A stretch of 64,000 nucleotides of DNA from the NCBI GenBank assembly GCA_035536455.1, contig DATLOC010000005.1, forward strand, positions 26,521-90,520, given 5' to 3'. The translations under genes and the position numbers were made by a program. The notes under the pieces are model-generated. The model was given only the letters and a program-made list of their open reading frames with translations, was not told the DNA's origin and did not search any database. Positions within the stretch are counted from its first letter, which is position 1. Each line of letters starts with the position of its first letter. Positions 25,072-34,291 of this stretch are shown here, piece by piece. Origin of the DNA: DASUNQ01 sp035536455 (lineage in GTDB: Bacteria; Acidobacteriota; Thermoanaerobaculia; Multivoradales; UBA5704).

Positions 25072-28000
25072 CTACCAGCCGGGCGAGATGACGAACCCGG
25101 TGACGTGCTCCTCGCTCGGCCGCTGGAACGGCACCGCGTAGTAGAACTCCAGGACCGCGAACCCCCCCAACAGGATCCGAGCGGTGATCCCGGCGCTGAA
25201 CACCGGGATCCGCTCGAGCGAGCTCTCGACGAACGCCAGCTCCGGCGACTCGTCCGCCGTCCACGCCGTCCCGGCGTCGACGAAGGCCGCCAGCTCGGTC
25301 GGCAGCCAGGGCAGCTCCACCAGCCCGAAGTCGCGCGTCCCGAAGAGCGGCACCCGCAGCTCGACGTTAGCCACCGCCAGACGGCTGCCGATCAGCCGTT
25401 CGAACTCCGGGCAGGCTTGCGGGTCGCCGGGCACCGAGCTGCACTCGTCGGCGTCGATCGAGCCCAGCCGGTAGCCGCGCACCAGGGTGTCGTGGCCGAT
25501 GTAGAGCGGCGACAGCCGCTCGCTCTCGGCGTCCTGGCCGTAGCGGCCGTAGTGGAGGGCGCGGAACGCGAGGGTCACCGGCCGGCGGAAGAAGTAGCGG
25601 CGGTAGTCGGCGAGGAGGGACTGGAACTGCAGGGTGCCGAAGGTCGGCTCGATCTCCAGCCGGTAGCGCTCGCCGCGCACCGGCGAGGTGAAGCCGAAGT
25701 AGGAGCTGTCGCCGACCAGCGCGAAGGTGCCCTGCATCAGGTCGAGCGGCTCCTCGGAAGGGAGGCTCCGCTCGCCGCGGTCGACGATGGTGTCGCCGAC
25801 CACCGTCGCCGAGAACACCTCGAGGTCGAAGTCCATCCGCGTGTAACCGACCGCCGCCTCGAAGCGGCGGCGGACCGAGAACGGGTAGTGGGTGACGAGC
25901 GAGGCGCGGTCGAGGGTCACGGTCTCGCGGAACTGCTGGATCTCCCGCCCCTGCACCTGCTGGCCGTCGACGGTGACCACGACAGGCCGCACCGTGGTGA
26001 ACGCCGAGACGTAGGGCACGTGCCCCCCCGCCACCCCCCAGTTCCAGCGCTGCTCGCGGTTGAGGTAGTAGGCCTGGGCGCCGACCTGGTCGAGCGCGCC
26101 GCCGGTGCCGTAGAGCGTCACGCCGACGGTGTGTTGGCCGAGCATGTCGCCGAAGAGGGCGGTGATGTCGCCGCCGACGACGTTGCCGAAGCTGCTCACC
26201 GCCACCCCCGCCACCGGCGCCAGGTAGTCGAGCTTCAAGTTCGGGTCGTAATCGGCGAGCTCGGAGCGACGCTCCGCCTCGCGCGGGGCGACAGCCCGGT
26301 CGTCGAGGTAGGCCTGGACGGTCGAGCGCGCCTCGGCCTGGACCGGCGGCAGGAGGGCGGCGACCGGGGCCTCGCCCGCGCCGGCGCCCGCCGGCTCGCC
26401 GCGTGCCTGCTGCGGCTCGAGGACGTGGATGGCGTAGGAGGTGTCGTCGAAGACCGAGAAGAGGACGCGGCCGCTCTGCTGCGCCACCGAGAGCGCCGGC
26501 GACAGCGTGGTGATGCCGGAGACGCCGGTGGCGACCCGCGTCACCTGCGACAGGCCGCCGTCGAGCTCCAGCCGGTAGAGGTCGTTCACCCCTTCGCGGT
26601 CGGAGAGGAAGAAGAGCTCCCGCCCGCTCGGCGCGAACGCGGGGTTGACCTCGTGCGCCCGGCCCCAGCCGGCCTCCTGGAGCGCCGCCGCCGGCCGCGC
26701 CTGGCCGCTGGCGACGTCGAGCAGCCAGATCCCGAGCGGCGCGTAGTGCAGCGTCGAGAAGTCGGTCTCCGGGCCGCGGTCCGAGGTGAAGGCGAGGGTC
26801 TTGCCGTCCGGCGACCAGGCCGGCTGCAGGTCGGCGTGGCGGTCGTCGGTGAGCTGGCGCAGGCGCTCGGTCTCGAGGTCCAGGAGGTAGAGGTCGGTCA
26901 TCGCCCCGACGGCGCCGGAGAAGGCGAGGGTCTTGCCGTCCGGCGACCAGGCGGGGTTCCAGATCGCGCCCAGGCCCGCCGGCCGGATACGCCGCTCGAT
27001 GCGGCGCGAGGCGACGTCGAGGACGGCGATCTGATTGCTCCCCTGGCCGAAGACGACGAAGGCGAACTTGCGGCCGTCCGGCGACCAGGTGCCGGCCGAG
27101 TCGAGGAAGCGGAGGGCGTCGAAGTGCGGATCGGCGTCGGCCGAGAGGAGCTTCGACTTGAGCTCGCCGGTGCGCGCGTCGGCCAGGTAGAGGTCGAAGG
27201 TGAAGAGCCGCCGCGTCGAGAGGAAGATGATCTGGCTGCCGTCCGGCGACACCGCCGGGGAGACGTAGACGTCGCGGATGCGGTCCCCTTGCGGCAGCAG
27301 GCGCTGGCCGACGCCGCGCGGCGCGGTGCGGCGGGTGACGATCGGCGAGTAATCGCGGCGGATGGCGTCGATCCAGGCCTCGGAGAACTCCTTCGCCGGG
27401 ACCCCCAGCACCTCCTCGAGCGCCCCCTCGACGCCGAGCGCCGCGCCGGCGGTGAAGAGGTTGCCCACCACCCGGTCCCCCCAGCGGCCGCCGACGTAGG
27501 CCCAGAAGGCGTGCCCCCAGCGGTAGGGGAAGAAGCGCGATTCGCGCGACATGCGGCGGAGGTCGGGGAGGTCCTCGCGCACCAGGGCGTCGCGCAGCCA
27601 CATCGCGCTGTGCGACGCCTCCCGTCCGATCGACAGGTACTCCGCCAGCCCCTCGATGAACCAGAGCGGCAGCTGGGCGCCGGCGGTCTGCGCCCGCCCC
27701 TGCTCGCGCCCGCCGAGCAGGATCTCGAACTGGAAGACATGCACCAGCTCGTGGCCGAGGACGTGGTCGGTGTCGGCGTAGGAGCCGGTGAGCGGCATCA
27801 CCACCCGCGAGCGCAGCGGCTCGGTCAAGCCGCCGGTGCCCTGGCCGATCAGGCTGCCCACGACGGTCGTCTGCTGGAAATCGCTGTGGTTGGCGTAGAG
27901 GATGAGCGGCCGCTTCCCGCTGAGCTCGAAGCCGAAGACGGAGGTGAGGCGGTCGTACCAGCGCTCGGCCATGCGCGCCGCGTCCTGTGCCTCCTCCTCG

Positions 28001-28188
28001 GCCGGCGGGTAGAAGTGGACGTCGAAGTGCTCGGTCGAGAGCACCTGCCAGTCGAACTTCTCCCACTGCACCTTGTTGCGGCCGAAGTACTGGGCGGAGG
28101 CGGGCGCCGGGAGGAGAAGGAGGGCGAAGAGGGCGGCGGCAGGGAGCGCCGCGCCGGAGAGGACGAGACACGAGCGTCGCAAAAACAT
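25072..28188 (-). CDS. Exported zinc metallopeptidase fused to a TolB-like propeller and a C-terminal beta-barrel-like region
   Basis: The start at 28188 is supported by GGAGGTC 8 nt upstream and gives 1038 residues with a signal peptide ending ASA. Residues ~25-260 are a peptidase MA-type domain: HELVH (His146, Glu147, His150) with the later EGLAEY glutamate as third ligand. Residues ~280-600 contain about seven SPDGK-type PD40 repeats, as in TolB. The last ~400 residues alternate aromatic and polar residues in beta-barrel fashion and end GFVISPGW with a terminal aromatic, as in outer membrane proteins. This suggests an outer-membrane-anchored peptidase facing the surface or periplasm. The substrate is unknown. 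Confidence 0.75.
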   Translation of the reverse strand: MFLRRSCLVLSGAALPAAALFALLLLPAPASAQYFGRNKVQWEKFDWQVLSTEHFDVHFYPPAEEEAQDAARMAERWYDRLTSVFGFELSGKRPLILYANHSDFQQTTVVGSLIGQGTGGLTEPLRSRVVMPLTGSYADTDHVLGHELVHVFQFEILLGGREQGRAQTAGAQLPLWFIEGLAEYLSIGREASHSAMWLRDALVREDLPDLRRMSRESRFFPYRWGHAFWAYVGGRWGDRVVGNLFTAGAALGVEGALEEVLGVPAKEFSEAWIDAIRRDYSPIVTRRTAPRGVGQRLLPQGDRIRDVYVSPAVSPDGSQIIFLSTRRLFTFDLYLADARTGELKSKLLSADADPHFDALRFLDSAGTWSPDGRKFAFVVFGQGSNQIAVLDVASRRIERRIRPAGLGAIWNPAWSPDGKTLAFSGAVGAMTDLYLLDLETERLRQLTDDRHADLQPAWSPDGKTLAFTSDRGPETDFSTLHYAPLGIWLLDVASGQARPAAALQEAGWGRAHEVNPAFAPSGRELFFLSDREGVNDLYRLELDGGLSQVTRVATGVSGITTLSPALSVAQQSGRVLFSVFDDTSYAIHVLEPQQARGEPAGAGAGEAPVAALLPPVQAEARSTVQAYLDDRAVAPREAERRSELADYDPNLKLDYLAPVAGVAVSSFGNVVGGDITALFGDMLGQHTVGVTLYGTGGALDQVGAQAYYLNREQRWNWGVAGGHVPYVSAFTTVRPVVVTVDGQQVQGREIQQFRETVTLDRASLVTHYPFSVRRRFEAAVGYTRMDFDLEVFSATVVGDTIVDRGERSLPSEEPLDLMQGTFALVGDSSYFGFTSPVRGERYRLEIEPTFGTLQFQSLLADYRRYFFRRPVTLAFRALHYGRYGQDAESERLSPLYIGHDTLVRGYRLGSIDADECSSVPGDPQACPEFERLIGSRLAVANVELRVPLFGTRDFGLVELPWLPTELAAFVDAGTAWTADESPELAFVESSLERIPVFSAGITARILLGGFAVLEFYYAVPFQRPSEEHVTGFVISPGW

Positions 28189-28293
28189 GAAGGGGGACCT
28201 CCTGGGCGGGAGGGCCATTCAAGAGCGGTGCCCGCCGGCCGGACGCAGGAGCGCGTGCTAGCATCCGCGGCCGTTTCGAGGGAGGTCTCATAG

Positions 28294-29735
<1,442 letters not shown>

Positions 29736-29739
<4 letters not shown>

Positions 29740-31019
29740 GCGCGCGCGGCGCGCTCGCGGCAGTGGTGGTGCTGGCGCTGGCCGCGGGCCCGGGCGCGCT
29801 GGCGGAGACGCTCGCCATCGTCGGCGGGACGGTGCACACGGTTGGGCCGCAAGGGACGATCGAAGGGGGGACGGTGGTCGTCCGCGACGGCAAGATCGCC
29901 GCCGTCGGACGCGACGTCGCGGTGCCGGCCGGCGCGCGGACGATCGACGCCCGCGGCAAGGTGGTGACGCCCGGCCTCTTCGATTCGCTAACCCGCCTGG
30001 GCGTCGTCGAGGTCGATCAGGTCGAGACGACGCGCGACTTCGCGGTCGAGGACGACGAGATCACCGCCGCCCTGACGGTGGCCGAGGCGATCAACCCGCG
30101 CTCGATGCTCATTCCGGTCAACCGGGTCGAAGGATTGACGCGCGCGATGGTGGCCCCGAGCCCCGGCGCCAGCCTGATCGCCGGGCAGGGGGCGATCATC
30201 CACCTCGGCGGGGGAACCGACCTCGTGGTGCGCGCCCAGGCGGCGATGTTCGCCGCCCTCGGCGAGGAGGGGATGAGCCACGCCGGCGGGGCGCGCGGCG
30301 CCGCCCTCCTCCGCCTGCGCGAGGCGCTCCAGGACGCCGCCGACTACGCCGCCAACCGTCCCGCCTTCGAGCGCGGCGCGCGGCGGCCCTACGCCCTCTC
30401 GCGGCTGGACCTGGAGGCGCTGGTGCCGGTGGTGCGCGGCGAGCTGCCGCTGGTCCTGTCCGTGGACCGCGCGAGCGACATCCGCGCCGCGCTGGCGCTC
30501 GGGCGGGAGCACTCCCTGCGCTTGATCCTGGCCGGCGTGACGGAAGGGTGGACGGTGGCGGAGGAGATCGCCGCGGCGAAGGTGCCGGTGCTGGTCAACC
30601 CGATGGTCAACCTCCCGGCGCGCTTCGAAGCGCTGGCCGCGACGCTGGAGAACGCGGCGCGCCTGGCCAAGGCCGGAGTGACCGTCGCCTTCGCGACCGG
30701 CGACGCCCACAACGCCCGCAACATCAAGCAGGGGGCGGGCAACGCGGTGTCGTACGGCATGACGTGGGAGGACGCCCTGCGCGCGATGACCCTGACTCCC
30801 GCGCGCATCTGGGGCCTCGCCGACCGCCTCGGCAGTCTGGAGGTCGGCAAGGAGGCCGACGTCGTCGTCTGGGACGGCGACCCGCTGGAGCTCGCCACCT
30901 TCCCGACGCAAGTCGTCATCCGCGGCGTCGAGGTCCCCATGGACAGCCGCCAGACGCGCCTCCGCGACCGCTACCGCACCCTCCCCGGCGAGCTGCCGCC
31001 GGCGTACCGGCAGCCGTAG
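29736..31019 (+). CDS. Amidohydrolase-like protein with a degenerate metal site
   Basis: The GTG start overlaps the previous stop (GTGA). The 427-residue product has a signal peptide and the amidohydrolase fold (TLAIVGGTVHTVGP, later ATGDAHNARNIKQG). However, where active members have HxH after TPGL, this one reads TPGLFDSLTRLG, so both His ligands are replaced. It is probably an inactive or altered partner of the preceding enzyme, or uses other residues. It ends 48 bp before the menaquinone genes. Confidence 0.78.
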
Positions 31020-31067
31020 GCGGCCACGACGCCCGCCGCCGCGCCGCGGCGATATCTTTACCGGGCC

Positions 31068-31697
31068 GTGGTCGACCTCGTGGTCTGCTTCGCGACGCCT
31101 CTGGAGGGCGAGGGGCTGCCGCGCGCGGTCGGCGGGCGGTCGCTGGCGCTGCTGCGGACCGGCGTCGGCCCGGTGAACGCGGCGTACGCGCTGGCGCGGT
31201 TCCTCGCCGAGCACCCGGCGCGGGCGGTCGTCGCCTGCGGCGTCGGCGGGGCGTATCCGGGGTCGGGGCTCGCGCCGGGGGACGTGGTCTGCGCCGAGAG
31301 CGAGACCTACGGCGACCTCGGCGCCGAGTCGCCCACCGGCTTCCTCGACATGGAGGCGCTCGGCTTTCCGGTGATCGAGGGCGACCCGCCCCTCTTCAAC
31401 CGCCTGCCGCTCGACCTCTTCCCCGCGCCGCGCCGCGCGCCGTTCGTCACCTGCGCCACCTGCACGGGCAGCGACCGCACGGCCGCGGCGCTCGCTGCGC
31501 GCACCGGCGGTGCCGTCGAGTCGATGGAGGGGGCGGCGGTCGTCCACGTGGCGCGGCTCGCGGGCGTGCCGGTGGGCGAGGTGCGCGGCATCTCGAACGC
31601 GGTCGGCGACCGGGACCGGGCGCGGTGGCGGCTCGACGAGGCGGCCGCGGCTGCGCGGGCGGCCCTCGTCGCCTGGATCGAGGCGGGCGGATGCTGA
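31068..31697 (+). CDS. mqnB: Futalosine hydrolase (menaquinone biosynthesis)
   Basis: The 209-residue protein belongs to the nucleoside phosphorylase/hydrolase fold. It shows TGVGPVNAAYALARFL, then CGVGGAYPGSGLAPGDVV, SETYGDLG, and the C-terminal VESMEGAAVVHVA with the catalytic Asp in GDRDRA. MqnB releases hypoxanthine from futalosine in the alternative menaquinone pathway. The start is GTG; a TATCTT box lies 9 nt upstream and no ribosome binding site is visible. The stop overlaps the start of mqnD. mqnA, mqnC and mqnE are not in this window. Confidence 0.9.
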   Translation: MVDLVVCFATPLEGEGLPRAVGGRSLALLRTGVGPVNAAYALARFLAEHPARAVVACGVGGAYPGSGLAPGDVVCAESETYGDLGAESPTGFLDMEALGFPVIEGDPPLFNRLPLDLFPAPRRAPFVTCATCTGSDRTAAALAARTGGAVESMEGAAVVHVARLAGVPVGEVRGISNAVGDRDRARWRLDEAAAAARAALVAWIEAGGC

Positions 31698-32470
31698 GCC
31701 TCGCCATCTCGCCCTGCCCCAACGACACCTTCGTCTTCCACGCGATGTCCGGCCGCTACCGGCTGGCGCTCGACGACGTCGAGGCGCTCAACCGCCGCGC
31801 CGAGCGCGGCGAGTTCGACGTCACGAAGATCTCGGTCGCGGCCTTCGGCCGCATCAGCGAGCGCTACGCGCTACTCCGCGCCGGCGGCGCGGCGGGCTTC
31901 GGGGTCGGCCCGCTTCTCGTGGCCGCGGCGCCGCGCGAGCCCGGCGGGCGGATCGCCATCCCCGGCGAGCGGACGACGGCCGCCCTCCTGCTGCGCCTCC
32001 TGGGCGACTTCGCGACCGTCCCCATGCGCTTCGACCGCATCGAGGACGCGGTCCTCGCGGGGGAGGTGGACTGCGGCGTCCTCATTCACGAGGGGCGCTT
32101 CACCTACGAGGGCAAGGGGCTAGTCCGGCTGGCCGACCTCGGCGAGGTGTGGGAGGAGCGCATGGGCTGCCCGCTGCCGCTGGGGGCGGTAGCGATCCGG
32201 CGCGAGCTGGGCCCCGAGGTCGCGCGGCAGATCGACGAGGAGATCCGCGCCAGCCTCCGCCGCGCCTGGGACTACCCCGAGGAGAGCGCCGACTTCGTCC
32301 GCCGCCACGCGCAGGAGATGTCGCCCGAGGTCGTGCGGCGGCACATCGACCTCTACGTCAACGACTACACCCTCGACCTCGACGAGGCCGCCGTCGAGCG
32401 GCTCGTCGTGCTCGCCGCGGAGCACGGCCTCCACCCACCGGCCGCGGCGCCGCTCTTCGCCTATCCTTAA
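31691..32470 (+). CDS. mqnD: 1,4-dihydroxy-6-naphthoate synthase (menaquinone biosynthesis)
   Basis: The ATG at 31691 overlaps the mqnB stop, which fixes the start. The 259-residue product has the MqnD hallmark SPCPNDTFVFHAM at its N-terminus and DVTKISVAAFG near residue 43. A periplasmic-binding-protein-like fold follows, with CGVLIHEGRFTYEGKGL. It converts cyclic dehypoxanthinyl futalosine to 1,4-dihydroxy-6-naphthoate. The N-terminal segment between HAM and DDVEALN is shorter than in typical homologues. The next 400 bp hold tandem repeats. Confidence 0.9.
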   Translation: MLSLAISPCPNDTFVFHAMSGRYRLALDDVEALNRRAERGEFDVTKISVAAFGRISERYALLRAGGAAGFGVGPLLVAAAPREPGGRIAIPGERTTAALLLRLLGDFATVPMRFDRIEDAVLAGEVDCGVLIHEGRFTYEGKGLVRLADLGEVWEERMGCPLPLGAVAIRRELGPEVARQIDEEIRASLRRAWDYPEESADFVRRHAQEMSPEVVRRHIDLYVNDYTLDLDEAAVERLVVLAAEHGLHPPAAAPLFAYP

Positions 32471-32539
32471 AGGAAGCGGCCGGCGTCTCGCGCCGCGCCA
32501 AAACGGCGCGCCGCGACCCTCGGCGTAGCTACCGGGAGT

Positions 32540-32730
32540 CCCGCGGCGGTCGCCGCCGAGCCCGCGGTGGTCGCCGCCGACCCCGCGGTGGTCGCCGCCG
32601 GTCCCGCGGTGGTCGCCGCCAGCCCCGCGGTGATCGCCGCCGAGCCCCGCGGTGGTGCCGCCGCGCCCGCGGTCTTCGCCGGCGCTCGCGCGGTAGTCAC
32701 CGCCGAGCCTACGGCGGTCGCCGCCGGTCC
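32540..32730. repeat. Tandem array B: about nine 21-bp units
   Basis: CCCGCGG-type units begin at 32540, 32561, 32582, 32603 and 32624. After one compensated 22/20 step the GTCGCCGCC core continues in register up to 32719. The core GGCGGTCGCC is partly palindromic. The sequence is unrelated to array A but has the same 21-bp period. The array lies 70 bp after the mqnD stop. Heptad peptides can be read in two frames but have no start signal. Confidence 0.85.
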
Positions 32731-32899
32731 GCGGCGTCCGTCGCCACCTAAGTCCGGCCCTGCTAAGCTTTAGCTCGGCCCAAGCCGCACTCCGTACGTG
32801 GTGCTCAGGCGCCGCATTTGCGCCTCCATCTTTCTGCGACACGCTTAAGGACCAACGGAACGAGCGCGCAGGTCTGATGAACAACAGAGGAGGTAACTC
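32731..32899. other. Transition to lower-GC DNA, ribosome binding site for the small gene
   Basis: After array B the base composition drops. The only clear signal is AGGAGGT about 10 nt upstream of the ATG at 32900. Confidence 0.5.
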
Positions 32900-33109
32900 A
32901 TGGGGCGCCACGAACGGACGGAGCTAACGCCAGATAGCCAGCCTGAGGAGGGTAAGCGCTACCGCGTCTGGATCGAGGAGACGCACATGGATCAGACATT
33001 CGAGTCTGAGGCTACTGCGCGGCGGACAGCCTTTGGGTGGGAATTTGACGATGGCCGGATACTGATGAGACAGAGAGTGACTCATTTCCAGCCTCTTGAA
33101 GACGACTAA
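32900..33109 (+). CDS. Small hypothetical protein, 69 residues
   Basis: I do not recognise the family. AGGAGGT just upstream makes the ATG credible, and the codon use is less GC-biased than in neighbours. The product is polar and mixed-charge, with a probable beta-rich centre (KRYRVWIEETHMDQTF, then FGWEFDDGRILMRQR). It looks like a small cytosolic adaptor or antitoxin-like protein. It lies in an accessory patch with a frameshifted gene and a toxin-antitoxin pair downstream. Confidence 0.55.
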   Translation: MGRHERTELTPDSQPEEGKRYRVWIEETHMDQTFESEATARRTAFGWEFDDGRILMRQRVTHFQPLEDD

Positions 33110-33211
33110 TCGCCGGCATTTGATGGTTAGCTTTGGCAGCGATGACCGCAGCCTCTCTCTACTGTGCTGTCATTATCCTAAGCCCTGTCCTCCGTAACTG
33201 CGGCGCGGGCC

Positions 33212-33645
33212 GTGCTGGGTTCAGGTAGGCCCGGAGACGGATATGGAAACCGCGACTCGTTTGGAGTTCCCTTGGCCGCCGTTATCGCCAAACTAGCGCA
33301 GCAACCTCCAACCCTCTGGATTTCTATCGCAGCCCTGGGCCTTGCCATCCTCAGCCTTATTCAGAGCCGACGCGCTCTGCGCTTTTCACGCCGGCTCAAC
33401 GCTGAGGAGAAGAGAACTGAAGCGCTCAAGACCCTTATCGAGGCGCGATTCAGCCCGAAGCCGAGCACCTGGAAGCGCAGCTCGACGCTGACTTTGACGC
33501 CACGATGTCCGCTCCCGCGGATGTGCTCTCCATGGAACGGCTTCGCCAGCGCGCACTTCTCGACCTGGCCTCGGTGCGGAAGGTACTGGACGCCATCCCC
33601 CTGCTCGATCGCATCGGTACTCCAAACAGTCGTCAGGGGCGATGA
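33212..33645 (+). pseudogene. Frameshifted membrane-anchored hypothetical protein
   Basis: The first frame encodes one transmembrane helix (PTLWISIAALGLAILSLI) followed by a basic helix reading RRLNAEEKRTEALKTL. Near 33448 the sensible reading moves to another frame by loss of about one base, giving QPEAEHLEAQLDADFDATM and later LLDLASVRKVLDAIPLLDR, with a TGA at 33643. The two halves together look like one protein of about 145 residues with an anchor and coiled-coil tail. The start is uncertain (GTG at 33212). It is either a recent pseudogene or a sequencing error. Confidence 0.6.
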
Positions 33646-33681
33646 GGCTTTAACGAGTGTCGCTGAGGATCCCTTAAGAGC

Positions 33682-34047
33682 TCACACGAGACGGCGGCGC
33701 ATGCGCACGCGTCCTGGCTGCAGCACGACCACTTGGCCGTCCAGCGATTCCTCTGCGAGAGACCGGAGCACCGCCCCTACCTCCTCGTGGACGCGCAGGT
33801 AGGGGACTGAGGTCGGGAAACGCACGAGGACGATACCCGCGTGCCCCTCACATAGGGCGGCGCGTCGGGCGAAGCGGAGATCCATCGCGACGAGCGTGCG
33901 CCGGTGCGTGATCGCGTAGGCGAGGATCTCGCCATCCTCCCTTCCCTGAAGGCCGACCTCGCGCACGTCCTCGGCGTGAACTTGCAGGCTGCGAAGAGTG
34001 GCGGCGAAGAGGCGGGAGAGGTTCTCGTCGATGAGGAAATGAGCCAT
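33682..34047 (-). CDS. DUF5615 PIN-like toxin
   Basis: The product has 121 residues. It begins HFLIDENLSRLFAATL, with the Asp/Glu of the PIN-like active site. DAEDVREVG-like (HAEDVREVG) follows near residue 25, then DGEILAYAI and TLVAMDLRFA near residues 40-55, which is the DUF5615 pattern. Members are predicted ribonuclease toxins. It begins 4 bp after the stop of the DUF433 gene, its usual antitoxin partner. Expression is likely coupled and autoregulated. Confidence 0.82.
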   Translation of the reverse strand: MAHFLIDENLSRLFAATLRSLQVHAEDVREVGLQGREDGEILAYAITHRRTLVAMDLRFARRAALCEGHAGIVLVRFPTSVPYLRVHEEVGAVLRSLAEESLDGQVVVLQPGRVRMRRRLV

Positions 34048-34051
34048 TCGC

Positions 34052-34279
34052 CTAGCCGGTGAGAATGATCTCCTCGAGGGAAATCACGCTGGCAGCGTAG
34101 GCGAGCGCGGCGAGCACGTCCTCTCGCGTGATCCCGTAGGCGTCGGCCACTTCATCGATCGTCAAGCCGGCCGCGAGCTGGCCGATAACGATTTCGACGG
34201 GGACTCGGGTGCCCTTGATGACCGGCTTCCCGACGAGGATGTTCGGGTCGACGACGATGCGTGGTGCGATCTCGGCCAT
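34052..34279 (-). CDS. DUF433 antitoxin
   Basis: The 75-residue product contains PRIVVDPNILVGKPVIKGT, the DUF433 hallmark, followed by a helix-turn-helix-like segment (LTIDEVADAYGITREDVLAAL). Members neutralise DUF5615/PIN-like toxins and bind DNA. GAGGAG lies 8 nt before the ATG. It is the first gene of the pair and starts just 12 bp after the end of the E1 gene, on the same strand. Confidence 0.85.
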   Translation of the reverse strand: MAEIAPRIVVDPNILVGKPVIKGTRVPVEIVIGQLAAGLTIDEVADAYGITREDVLAALAYAASVISLEEIILTG

Positions 34280-34291
34280 CTGCGGGCTCCT

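Noticed and set aside
32540..32730. Array B as a coding sequence for an Ala/Val/Pro repeat protein
   Set aside because: The frame has no start signal, and the one-base step at 32646 would shift it before a compensating step restores it. Non-coding is simpler.
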